Positions 7,978-15,747 of a stretch of 59,857 nucleotides of DNA are shown here, in pieces. The stretch spans positions 1-59,857 of the forward strand of contig NZ_CANMHM010000015.1 of assembly GCF_947497695.1 (NCBI RefSeq), given 5' to 3'. The DNA comes from an uncultured Polaribacter sp. GTDB taxonomy: Bacteria > Bacteroidota > Bacteroidia > Flavobacteriales > Flavobacteriaceae. The translations under genes and the position numbers were made by a program. Below the pieces are notes generated by a model. That model had not been told where the DNA came from, searched no databases, and saw only the letters and a list, made by a program, of their open reading frames with translations. Every line of letters begins with the position of its first letter. Position 1 is the stretch's first letter.

Positions 7978-8499
7978 TTATTTACAATCCTTTATTAAAT
8001 TCCAATCAACGACTATGGTTTTAGTAGTCGGATCGAATTCAAATTCCGTGATTTTTTCTTTACAATTTAAAGTCAGATACTCATTTCCAAGTTTGTCAGT
8101 CCGCAAATATCCTAGTAGTTGTCCCCAACAGTAAGTTGGCAGACAGTTTTTCTTTTCCAATTCCGAAAGTTGCTCAAATTCCGTTATAGAAATATCTTTA
8201 AAATATGGCATTTCAAATTCTCCAATATTTAATTTTCCGTTACTCAATTCAATATTTTTAATTTCTATTGATAACCCAGCATATAATATTATTAAATTGT
8301 CATTTCCAGTTTTAGATTCAATAGGCAAAGAGAAATTTCCATCAAAGTCTGCTGAAACAATTTTGTCAGATTGTTTAAATTTAATTTCAGCTCCGGGTAA
8401 TGATAAAGAATCCATTAATATAGTTCCGCTAACTTGACTAAATACAATATTTGTCAAGGCAAAAAATATAATTATTAATATGTATTTCAGTTTTTTCAA
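7978..8499 (-). CDS. Unknown secreted protein with a CarboxypepD_reg-like domain (cassette 10)
   Basis: A 173-residue product. The only start that keeps the signal peptide is TTG at 8499 (hydrophobic run to about residue 20, cleavage near VFSQ); no ATG lies upstream in the cassette. Residues 23-90 (SGTILMDSLSLPGA, then SADFDGNFSLP) match the beta-sandwich of carboxypeptidase-regulatory-like domains found in Bacteroidota outer-membrane proteins. The rest holds three cysteines and is unknown. Confidence 0.62.
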   Translation of the reverse strand: MKKLKYILIIIFFALTNIVFSQVSGTILMDSLSLPGAEIKFKQSDKIVSADFDGNFSLPIESKTGNDNLIILYAGLSIEIKNIELSNGKLNIGEFEMPYFKDISITEFEQLSELEKKNCLPTYCWGQLLGYLRTDKLGNEYLTLNCKEKITEFEFDPTTKTIVVDWNLIKDCK

Positions 8500-8518
8500 A
8501 TGGTGTTTCTCAAATGGT

Positions 8519-8649
8519 GTACAACGTGTTTGTGTAAGATTAGTTGCGTGTTTTAAGCACTAAAGCTAGTAAATAAATCATAGATAGAAAGTCCGCGAGG
8601 ACTTTCGTAAATTGGCTAAAACCAGCAATTAATTTTACACGGTGTTACA
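8519..8649 (-). repeat. attC9 (3' end of cassette 9)
   Basis: Limits GTACAACG and GGTGTTACA on the plus strand. Arms GTGTAAGATTAGTTGC and GCAATTAATTTTACAC are complementary with the constant single mismatch. The centre is AAAGTCCGCGAGGACTTT. Confidence 0.83.
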
Positions 8650-8654
8650 AAACG

Positions 8655-9917
8655 TTATTTTTTGATGAGTTTTTTTATTGAAAATTCGGTTTGGTCTAAA
8701 TTAGTGACTTTTATTAGATAGAGACCTTTACTAAGTTCAGAAATATTCATTTTTTTAGTTACTATTCCTTTTTTTACAAGGACTCCATTTATTGAGTAAA
8801 TCTTATAATTTCCTTGTACGTTTTCTGATAAAGTAATTTTGTCTCTTGCTGGATTAGGATAGAAACTTAAGTCATTTTTAATGTTAAAAGTTTCAGTATT
8901 TAATGTGCTTGAACAGTTATTCTTAAATGGTGTAAAGGTTACAATACCCAATGAAACATCATCATATGCGTCAAAGATGCTTTGTGAAATTTTGCTTTCA
9001 ACATTGGAACACCAACAATTATTAGAAATTGTAATTGGGTAACTATAAAGGTGTTTGAAATTGTGTTGAGAATTATCACAAATTTTATTATCAAAAATAT
9101 TTGCGCCAGAAATTTGATTTGGATAATTAGCTTCAATACCAATAACGTTAAATTCAATAGTAGAATTTTTTACTATTAGGTTTGGTTTCATTCTAATTCC
9201 AACAGCATTATCGTGAATATGACAGTTGTCAATTTCTCCTTCCATATTAAAAGGCCATATCGAAAAGTTATAAAATTCAGAATCAGAAATAGACATATTT
9301 GGTATGTTTTCCCAACAATGTATTCCTTTTTCGCCATCTGAGAAAACACTATTTGTAAGGGTTACATTCTGTGCATATATATATCCGTAATTATTATTAT
9401 TGACATTTAAGTTATCAAGAATAACTGTATGATTAGAATGACCGTCATAACCATAAAAAGCACGATTACAATTTTTAATTTCTGAATTATTTATATTCAA
9501 AACTTCTCCAGTCGAAGAATTCATTATTCGAATAAAATTATCAGCATATTCACCTTTGATATTCGAAGCAATAATTTTACCCCCTTGATTATTTTCTACT
9601 TCTATTCCTGTCCAACTTCCTTTGGTTGGATTACTTAAATTAGATGTGAAAATTATTTCATTTCCAGTAGCAGCTGAAGAAATAAGTGTTCCTCTTAATA
9701 TTAATTTTGTTCCTGAATTAAATTTTATAGTAACTCCTTGCTCGATAGTTAATGTATTTCCTGGAAATAGTGCTACATCAGCAGTTACTATATATGGACT
9801 TCCACTAATACTCCAAGTGGTGTCGTTAAAGAGTCCTCCACTTACATTTGTTTGAGAAAACAAAAAGAAAGAATTTGTTGTAAAAAATATTATTAAATAA
9901 AGTAATTTGATTTTCAT
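8655..9917 (-). CDS. Secreted right-handed beta-helix protein with T9SS sorting domain (cassette 9)
   Basis: The frame opens at 9998 within attC8; the true start is the ATG at 9917, giving a 420-residue protein with a signal peptide ending near LFSQ. The middle is rich in short N- and I-containing strands (INNSEIKNCN, LTNSVFSDG), typical of a right-handed parallel beta-helix. The last 75 residues are a type A sorting domain of the type IX secretion system (FYPNPARDKITL, then GLYLIKV). The product should therefore be secreted or attached outside. As the cargo of a mobile cassette this is unusual. Confidence 0.82.
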   Translation of the reverse strand: MKIKLLYLIIFFTTNSFFLFSQTNVSGGLFNDTTWSISGSPYIVTADVALFPGNTLTIEQGVTIKFNSGTKLILRGTLISSAATGNEIIFTSNLSNPTKGSWTGIEVENNQGGKIIASNIKGEYADNFIRIMNSSTGEVLNINNSEIKNCNRAFYGYDGHSNHTVILDNLNVNNNNYGYIYAQNVTLTNSVFSDGEKGIHCWENIPNMSISDSEFYNFSIWPFNMEGEIDNCHIHDNAVGIRMKPNLIVKNSTIEFNVIGIEANYPNQISGANIFDNKICDNSQHNFKHLYSYPITISNNCWCSNVESKISQSIFDAYDDVSLGIVTFTPFKNNCSSTLNTETFNIKNDLSFYPNPARDKITLSENVQGNYKIYSINGVLVKKGIVTKKMNISELSKGLYLIKVTNLDQTEFSIKKLIKK

Positions 9918-9937
9918 AGGTTCGTTTTTAATGTTTT

Positions 9938-10068
9938 GTAACGTTGTTGTATAAGAAAAGTTGCGTGGTTTAAGCAATAAAGTTAATAAATAAAACACGA
10001 ACCAAGAAAATCCGCGAGGATTTTCGTAAGTAGGCTTTTACCAGCAATTTTTTTTATACGGTGTTGTA
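9938..10068 (-). repeat. attC8 (3' end of cassette 8)
   Basis: Limits GTAACG and GGTGTTGTA on the plus strand; arms GTATAAGAAAAGTTGC and GCAATTTTTTTTATAC; centre AAAATCCGCGAGGATTTT. Confidence 0.83.
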
Positions 10069-10073
10069 CACCG

Positions 10074-10856
10074 TTATTTTCTAAATTCTTCTTTTCCAAT
10101 TATATTAAATTTACTGTCAAATAAAAAATATTTTTTCAGCTCTTGTTCTGCATTATTCAATATAGGATTGTTGATTTTATAATGGTTCAATGATTTATAA
10201 CTTAAAACATTTTCAGGATTTAGTTTTGATAACGTGTCAATTTCCTTTTCAAGTTTTTTTAATTCTATAAGTTTGTTATTTACTCTTTCCCATATTGCGT
10301 TCGGAGAATTATTTGAATTAAAATCATCCATTCTTTTGTAGTACCAGAGTGTATTACTAATCAATTCAAGATTTCCCTCTTTTAAACTTTCAAAACGAGT
10401 TAGTAAATTGTCAGTTTTCTCAATTTGATTACATAATTCAGTAGTCCATTTTGATGCATTTCTGTTTGCAAAAGCGAATTCGTAATAATCTTTAAATTCC
10501 TTGTTAAATGGTATTCCTCTTTCGTTTTTCTCCCAATTACGGAGTTCTTCTAATCTATCTTTAGTTAAATACTTTAATGAAAATAATTTACCTTTTTTAA
10601 AATTATCTTGAGCGAAATATTCAATATCTAAAATTGTATTTAAACTTTCTTTGTAATTTGTTTTAAGTAAATTCAGTTTTTCTTTTACAAACAATGTGTC
10701 AACCCATTGAAAAGAAATGTTTTTATAGTTCATTTCAACACCCAAAGCATCTTCTTTAACTTGGTTTTTTATTTTCTCCAAATATTCTTGATTTGGATTT
10801 GAACATCCAATTAATGATACTAAAATTCCTAAAATGATAAATTTTCTTTTTTTCAT
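10074..10856 (-). CDS. Unknown lipoprotein (cassette 8, second gene)
   Basis: A 260-residue protein with a lipoprotein signal (MKKRKFIILGILVSLIGC; Cys18). The mature part is almost wholly helical and highly charged (repeated Leu/Lys/Glu heptads), suggesting a coiled-coil or helical bundle. I do not recognise the family. It lies 10 bases after the preceding gene, so the two share a transcript. Confidence 0.6.
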   Translation of the reverse strand: MKKRKFIILGILVSLIGCSNPNQEYLEKIKNQVKEDALGVEMNYKNISFQWVDTLFVKEKLNLLKTNYKESLNTILDIEYFAQDNFKKGKLFSLKYLTKDRLEELRNWEKNERGIPFNKEFKDYYEFAFANRNASKWTTELCNQIEKTDNLLTRFESLKEGNLELISNTLWYYKRMDDFNSNNSPNAIWERVNNKLIELKKLEKEIDTLSKLNPENVLSYKSLNHYKINNPILNNAEQELKKYFLFDSKFNIIGKEEFRK

Positions 10857-10866
10857 ATTTTAATTT

Positions 10867-11499
10867 TTATTTAATTAAATTTTCTGATATTATTTCACAA
10901 AGTCTTTCTGACCATAAAAATCCAGTTGAGGAAGTGTTGAGAACAAACCAGCCAATTCCGACTGACATATAAAGATGTTTTCTAACGTGTTCAACTTTAT
11001 TTAAGTCAGTATCTTTCCAATTCTTTATTGCATAGAAGTCTACCAAAGGTAATTTTTCAATTACAAATGTTATTCTCCAAAACTCTTCTTTTGTTATTAC
11101 TTCATTTCCGAAAAGACAAATGGTTTTACCAAGAATTTTAGCTTTTGACTTTGTTTCTAAATTGTCAATTATAGAAATCAATTTTTCTCCAGCTTCAGCT
11201 TGATAATTATTGTCTTCAAGTTTTTCTATTAGTTTTGCTCTTTGTTTAAGAGATAAATTTGAGGATTCATTTAAAAAATAAAGAAGTTTTGAGACAAATC
11301 TAAAATCACGAATAGCAATACCAGTTTTCCAAAATCCAGTTGCTATATTAATTACAGGGATTTCTTTTAAAAGACCTTCTGATAAAATTTTATCAACTCC
11401 AATTTCTATTATATCTTTTCCAATGATGGTTAGGTCTGAATTGGATATTGTTTCTACTAATGAATTCGATAATTCCTTATTATTTTCTTCTTTCTTCAA
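10867..11499 (-). CDS. Unknown cytoplasmic protein (cassette 8, first gene)
   Basis: A 210-residue helical protein. The only usable start is TTG at 11499; an in-frame stop lies just upstream and no ATG is present until near the C-terminus. Residues 25-75 are moderately hydrophobic (IPVINIATGFWKTGIAIRDF). A conserved-looking EFWRITFVIEKL segment lies past the middle. I do not recognise the family. It shares a cassette with a lipoprotein; a functional pair, such as effector and immunity, is possible but unsupported. Confidence 0.55.
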   Translation of the reverse strand: MKKEENNKELSNSLVETISNSDLTIIGKDIIEIGVDKILSEGLLKEIPVINIATGFWKTGIAIRDFRFVSKLLYFLNESSNLSLKQRAKLIEKLEDNNYQAEAGEKLISIIDNLETKSKAKILGKTICLFGNEVITKEEFWRITFVIEKLPLVDFYAIKNWKDTDLNKVEHVRKHLYMSVGIGWFVLNTSSTGFLWSERLCEIISENLIK

Positions 11500-11516
11500 T
11501 TTTTTTCTTTAATGGT

Positions 11517-11649
11517 GTACAACGTTGATGTATATGGTTTGTTGCGTGTTTTAAGCAACTAATTTAGTAAATAATTACGGACAAAGAAAGTCCGCGAGGA
11601 CTTTCGCAAGTAGGCTATAAGCCAGCAATAAATTATATACGGTGTTGTG
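11517..11649 (-). repeat. attC7 (3' end of cassette 7)
   Basis: Limits GTACAACG and GGTGTTGTG on the plus strand; arms GTATATGGTTTGTTGC and GCAATAAATTATATAC; centre AAAGTCCGCGAGGACTTT. Confidence 0.83.
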
Positions 11650-11668
11650 TGTAGTGCTTTTTTCATAA

Positions 11669-12163
11669 CTAACTTTTTTCGTATAATTCAGATACTTTTA
11701 TTAAGTCTGTCAATTTATTTATTTCATAAAAATAATTCAATTGCCACTTTTGAGTTTTTTTTGCTTGTTTATTTTCTGCTCTGTCCCATTTTGGATAAAC
11801 TCTAAATCCTCTTTTTCCGTCTTTTATTTTTGTTGATATTATTCCTTTATTAATTAATTCAGATTTTGGGAATACAAATTGGCCAAAATTATTTTCTGAA
11901 CTTACATTTATAACATAAAAATCAATTTTATCATTTTCGTTAAAAGGTTCTGTTATTCCTTCTTTATTACGTCTCCAGAATGTTACAAATTGGCCGATTT
12001 TTTTAGGTGTGATTTTAGAACTTCTGCAAATAATTTTCATTCCGTTTAATTCGAATTGACAAGCGTCATATTCTTTTCCTTCAAGTTCCTTTATGAAGTC
12101 AGAAATTTCAAGCGAACAATTGTTATAAATTTCCGTTTTAATTTTATTTAGATTACTGTTCAT
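11669..12163 (-). CDS. MepB-family protein (cassette 7, second gene)
   Basis: A 164-residue protein with MepB-family landmarks: YDACQFELNG, SSKITPKKIGQFVTFWRR, NDKIDFYVI, FGQFVFPKS and KGKRGF-like GKRGFRVYP before KKTQKWQL. MepB was named from the Staphylococcus mepRAB multidrug locus; its biochemical role is not established. It starts 5 bases after the effector-binding gene in the same cassette, so the two are co-translated. Confidence 0.85.
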   Translation of the reverse strand: MNSNLNKIKTEIYNNCSLEISDFIKELEGKEYDACQFELNGMKIICRSSKITPKKIGQFVTFWRRNKEGITEPFNENDKIDFYVINVSSENNFGQFVFPKSELINKGIISTKIKDGKRGFRVYPKWDRAENKQAKKTQKWQLNYFYEINKLTDLIKVSELYEKS

Positions 12164-12168
12164 TCCGA

Positions 12169-12624
12169 TTATTGCATTGCGATATAAATATCTACTTCCG
12201 AATTTTCTCCGTTTTGTGAGTTTTTCCCATAAACTTCTAAATCTGCTGTGTATTTTCTATTTAATTCCTTGTCTTTTGACCAAATTTCTTTCCAAGTTTT
12301 TACAACTGCATTTGGCATTTCTCCTTTAGCAATGAATTTTTGGTATTTTCCATTTTGAAATTCACGTCCTATTAAGTTATTGGGTATTTGCTCAAGGGAA
12401 TTAACTTTCATTCCAAGAACACAAGTATATTCTCCTTTATAGTCTGATTCGTAATCTGTGTAAATAGCAAAGATTTCATCACTTTCTTTATTTACAATTT
12501 TGTTTGGAACATTTGTAGTAAAAAATTGTTCCCAAAGTTTGCCTAAATCCTCTGATGCTTTTCCATTTTCATTGGATGTTCTCGTTTCTATTCCGATTAT
12601 TTTAAATTCTTCTATTTGTTCCAT
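12169..12624 (-). CDS. GyrI-like / Cass2-type integron-associated effector-binding protein (cassette 7)
   Basis: A 151-residue stand-alone small-molecule-binding domain of the GyrI/SOUL superfamily: KIIGIETRTS at the N-terminus, DLGKLWEQFF, IYTDYESDYKGEYTCVLG and a final EVDIYIAMQ strand. The best match I know is the Cass2 family (integron-associated effector-binding protein), first described from mobile gene cassettes and binding cationic drug-like compounds. It has no DNA-binding domain. Its partner in the cassette is MepB. Confidence 0.78.
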   Translation of the reverse strand: MEQIEEFKIIGIETRTSNENGKASEDLGKLWEQFFTTNVPNKIVNKESDEIFAIYTDYESDYKGEYTCVLGMKVNSLEQIPNNLIGREFQNGKYQKFIAKGEMPNAVVKTWKEIWSKDKELNRKYTADLEVYGKNSQNGENSEVDIYIAMQ

Positions 12625-12687
12625 TTATGACTTTACTAATTTCAGATTACTATATTTCAATTCGATTCAGGATTTTTTTCGCATTAC

Positions 12688-12819
12688 ACACAACGGTTAT
12701 GTGTATGAAAAGTTGCGGTTTTGTGTGCGAGGATTTTCCAACGGTAAATCAAAGTGCATAAAAACGCAACTGCCTTTGGTTAAGTACTAAAATAGCAATT
12801 TTTTATACACGGTGTTGGC
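12688..12819 (-). repeat. attC6 (3' end of cassette 6), variant centre
   Basis: Limits CACAACG and GGTGTTGGC on the plus strand; arms GTGTATGAAAAGTTGC and GCAATTTTTTATACAC. The central part keeps GTGCGAGGATTTTCC only on one side and adds an internal TGCGTTTT-type pairing (TGCATAAAAACGCAAC), so it is a rearranged relative of the common type. Confidence 0.78.
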
Positions 12820-12824
12820 AATAG

Positions 12825-13502
12825 TTATTTCTTTTTAAATAAATAATTTTCATAAATTTTATCTAATTGCCTTTTTATTATAATCGGGTCAGTTGGAGAT
12901 TTTTCAATTGGTAATGTCTTTTTATAAAAAGCAATTTCATTTTTTTGAGAATCAATAATTACAGAATATAGTGAAAGATTTGATTTTATTGGAACTGGAG
13001 CAAAAAGTCCCAATGTTAAAACTCCTACAGCAACACCTTTAGCTACTTGTCCGCCATAATTTCCTTTTTTTCTTCCAAATCCGACACCAACGATTCCAAG
13101 AGCAAATCTTTGGTTTCTAGAATCAAGGATTGAATCAATTACAGGAGTTATTTTAATTCCTTCTAATTTCCTTTTTTGCATAGCTGATTGAATTAAGAAA
13201 GATAATTCGTTTTCAACTTTTTCATTAATGGAACTATTCTCAATGATAATTTTGTTTTTGATTTTATACAAATTTTTATTAGAATAAATTACAGAGTCAA
13301 TTATTCTTTTAGATTCCAAAGATAAACTATCATTCAATTCAGATTTATTCCCTTTTTTTATTAATTGAATATAAGAATAGGGTTCAAAGTATTCTATATT
13401 CGTAATTTCATTTGTAGGCGTTGCTGAACTCAAATATTTGTTAGTTATGCAACTTTGGAAAATAATTCCTAATATTATAATTACAATAAATTTTTCTTTC
13501 AT
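12825..13502 (-). CDS. Unknown lipoprotein (cassette 6)
   Basis: A 225-residue protein with a lipoprotein signal peptide (lipobox FQSC, Cys18). Residues 135-175 contain a glycine-rich hydrophobic stretch (ALGIVGVGFG, then KGVAVGVLTLGLFAPVP) that could insert in a membrane. The rest is charged. Family not recognised. It is the sole gene of its cassette. Confidence 0.6.
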   Translation of the reverse strand: MKEKFIVIIILGIIFQSCITNKYLSSATPTNEITNIEYFEPYSYIQLIKKGNKSELNDSLSLESKRIIDSVIYSNKNLYKIKNKIIIENSSINEKVENELSFLIQSAMQKRKLEGIKITPVIDSILDSRNQRFALGIVGVGFGRKKGNYGGQVAKGVAVGVLTLGLFAPVPIKSNLSLYSVIIDSQKNEIAFYKKTLPIEKSPTDPIIIKRQLDKIYENYLFKKK

Positions 13503-13525
13503 ATTCGTGTTTTTTTTTAATTATT

Positions 13526-13654
13526 GCCAACGTATTTATGTATGATTTGTTGCGTAAATATAGCAAAAAAGTAAGCAAAAATACCAGAAATTCAAGTTTG
13601 CGAGGTTTTTCGCCCGAAAAACAAAAAAAGCAATAAATTATACATAGTGTTAGC
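13526..13654 (-). repeat. attC5 (3' end of cassette 5), variant centre
   Basis: Limits GCCAACG and GTGTTAGC on the plus strand; outer arms ATGTATGATTTGTTGC and GCAATAAATTATACAT. The centre is altered to TTGCGAGGTTTTTCGCCC with TTTTTTGC-type pairing, so only part of the usual palindrome remains. Confidence 0.78.
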
Positions 13655-13994
13655 TAATGTAGTTTTTTTTATTTTTCGACTGTTTGTTATTAATTTCCAA
13701 ATTCAGCGTCTGATTGGCAATTCCGAAATTTTGGTTTTTCATTCTTTTCTTAATTTCGCAATTTTATGTTCAGTTTTAAATTCCGCAATTTTGGTTTTAC
13801 GTTTCGTGCTTAATTCCGCAGTTTTGCTCAATTTCACGTTTGATTCGAAATTCCGCAATTTTGGTTTCCTATTTTTGAGTAAATTTCCGCAATTTAGATT
13901 TCTTCATTTTCCGAGATTCTTAAATAAAATTTCACGAGCGAGTCAGTTTCAAACGTTTTATAATTTCTTTTTTCAATAAAAAAGTATAGAATTG
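13655..13994. repeat. Gene-free 3' part of cassette 5 with degenerate tandem repeats
   Basis: In 340 bases without a credible gene, variants of AATTCCGCAATTTTGGTTT recur about five times (near 13727, 13756, 13779, 13817, 13851, 13886) at a spacing of roughly 30-45 bases. The plus-strand open frame here starts inside attC5 and has a low-complexity product, so I treat it as spurious. The stretch could be a decayed gene or a structured RNA. Confidence 0.55.
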
Positions 13995-14576
13995 CTATTT
14001 TATATTTTCTTCAAACCTCCTTTTTGTTCTCTTAAGGGCAGTTGTTTCCCAATCTGAATTAAAACCATTCCAAAATACTCTAATTTTCGAACCACCTCCA
14101 CCACCAATTTTATAAATCAAAAAAGTTAAATCATCATATTTAAAAAACATATTGTTATTGTCGTAATCTTGAGATAGAAATTTTGATTCATCTTCAATAA
14201 TTTTTTCAAGTTTTGATAAAACTTCCAAGGCGTTATTTATTGGTAAGTTTTTAAAAGCGTATGCCTGATAAGAAATTCCAGATTCATTCCATCTATCTCC
14301 GTAAAAAGCTAAAACTAAACCACTTAATTTCTTTTCTTCACATTTATAAACTAAAGTAGTTAATTCACCAGATTTCGCAGCAACTAAAGGGTCTATTTCA
14401 AATTTAGTTACTTTTTCTTCGGTTCCAATAATTTTTGACATGACAAAGCTTTTTGCTCGGTATAGTGAAACATCTTTACTATATTCTCTTGCGAAATAAA
14501 TCCCTTCATTTATTGAAACTTGTGAAAATGATAATGTAGATAAAAATATGGTCAAAATTAGTAAAGTATTTTTCAT
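13995..14576 (-). CDS. Unknown secreted protein (cassette 5)
   Basis: The frame can open with TTG at 14591, but the ATG at 14576 gives a clean signal peptide (MKNTLLILTIFLSTLSFSQ). The mature domain of about 174 residues is alpha/beta. It has GLVLAFYGDRWNESG, an unusual GGGGGS turn, IRVFWNGF, and an Arg/Lys-rich C-terminus. Family not recognised. The cassette carries an extra 340-base repeat-bearing tail after the gene. Confidence 0.6.
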   Translation of the reverse strand: MKNTLLILTIFLSTLSFSQVSINEGIYFAREYSKDVSLYRAKSFVMSKIIGTEEKVTKFEIDPLVAAKSGELTTLVYKCEEKKLSGLVLAFYGDRWNESGISYQAYAFKNLPINNALEVLSKLEKIIEDESKFLSQDYDNNNMFFKYDDLTFLIYKIGGGGGSKIRVFWNGFNSDWETTALKRTKRRFEENIK

Positions 14577-14614
14577 TCGTGATTTTTTCAAGATTATTAT
14601 TGAGAACTATATTT

Positions 14615-14745
14615 GCTAACGTTTATGTGTAAGGAAAGTTGCGTTTAAAAACGCTTAAACTTTCCGAATTTAAAGATAGTAAATAAAGAAAAACAGAACA
14701 AATGATAATTACAGAAACAAGCAATTTTTTTTACACGGTGTTAGC
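14615..14745 (-). repeat. attC4 (3' end of cassette 4), GCGAGGA-less type
   Basis: Limits GCTAACG and GGTGTTAGC on the plus strand; arms GTGTAAGGAAAGTTGC and GCAATTTTTTTTACAC. The inner part is AACGCTTAAACTTTCC without the common palindrome, closely matching attC14. Confidence 0.8.
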
Positions 14746-14753
14746 AACTGGCT

Positions 14754-15557
14754 TTATTCAATTTTATATCTATTAATTTTTTCAATTCCATAAGCAGCAC
14801 TTTGACCTCTATATTCTCCTATTGAAATACCCACTGGAGCAGTCATAGTTGAATTTTTGAAATTAATTTCAGCATTTACATTATTTATAGTGATTTTTTC
14901 TCCTACTATAGTTAAATGAAGTCCATTAACATATAGGTCTGCTTTAACTATTTCTATAATGTCAGGGGTATTAAAAATAATTTCTAGTAAAATTTGTCTA
15001 AATCCTTTTCTTATTGTTAATTTTCGCCCAACAAGTTGTATGTCATAAAGGTCGGCTTTATAAACTAATTGGTTATTTACGACATTTAATACAAGGTGAT
15101 TATATTCATTGAATATTTTAAGATTAAGTAAGAAATGTCCATCTGTTAAGACGAAACCTATAATAGGAATTAAATCTATCAATAAAGGAATAAACTGAGT
15201 TCCGTAACCATTATCATTTGTTTCTATTGTTAAAGTTCCAAGTTTAGCTTTTGGTTTTTTACCACTGTAATGAAGAGTATATGGTTTTGATTGATTATTT
15301 TTTAAATTAAAAGGATTATTATTAGCATTTTTCACTTTTTCTATAGGTAATAGACCTCCAGTTTTTTCTCTATGGTGTTGGTCACATAATAATGTAATTT
15401 CATTAGCATTATGTCTTTTTACTTTAGCCCAACCTTCCATATGTTCATATTCATATAATGGTAACCCACAAATAACACAACCGAAACCACATCTTTGTCT
15501 AACTTCACGCTGAATAGCTAATGGTATATTTCGACTATTTTTAGATTCATTATTCAT
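14754..15557 (-). CDS. HNH endonuclease-type protein (cassette 4)
   Basis: A 267-residue protein. Residues 20-70 form a zinc-bound HNH motif: REVRQRCGFGCVICG, YEYEHMEGW, NEITLLCDQHHREKT, with paired Cys ligands and the EH and H residues of the beta-beta-alpha-metal site. The remaining 170 residues are beta-rich with repeated short strands (e.g. LYVNGLHLTIVGEKITINNV) and look like a beta-solenoid or multi-strand domain that I cannot name. HNH enzymes nick or cut DNA, so a defence or mobile-element role is plausible but unproven. Confidence 0.75.
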   Translation of the reverse strand: MNNESKNSRNIPLAIQREVRQRCGFGCVICGLPLYEYEHMEGWAKVKRHNANEITLLCDQHHREKTGGLLPIEKVKNANNNPFNLKNNQSKPYTLHYSGKKPKAKLGTLTIETNDNGYGTQFIPLLIDLIPIIGFVLTDGHFLLNLKIFNEYNHLVLNVVNNQLVYKADLYDIQLVGRKLTIRKGFRQILLEIIFNTPDIIEIVKADLYVNGLHLTIVGEKITINNVNAEINFKNSTMTAPVGISIGEYRGQSAAYGIEKINRYKIE

Positions 15558-15595
15558 AATTAGACTTTTGTTATTTATACTAGTTCCTGCTTGTT

Positions 15596-15726
15596 GCTAA
15601 CGTTGTTGTGTATGATTAGTTGCGTGTTTTAAGCACTAAAGTTAGTAATTAAATCACAGATAGAAAGTCCGCGAGGACTTTCGTAAATTGTCTAAAACCA
15701 AGCAATTAATTATACACGGTGTTGTA
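15596..15726 (-). repeat. attC3 (3' end of cassette 3)
   Basis: Limits GCTAACG and GGTGTTGTA on the plus strand; arms GTGTATGATTAGTTGC and GCAATTAATTATACAC; centre AAAGTCCGCGAGGACTTT. Confidence 0.83.
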
Positions 15727-15747
15727 ATAAGTTATGGTTTATAATTA

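Noticed and set aside
12500..12790. Plus-strand 96-residue open frame
   Set aside because: It overlaps the Cass2-like gene on the other strand and runs through attC6.
13647..13979. Plus-strand 110-residue open frame
   Set aside because: It starts in attC5, is phenylalanine- and leucine-rich low complexity, and simply translates the tandem repeats.
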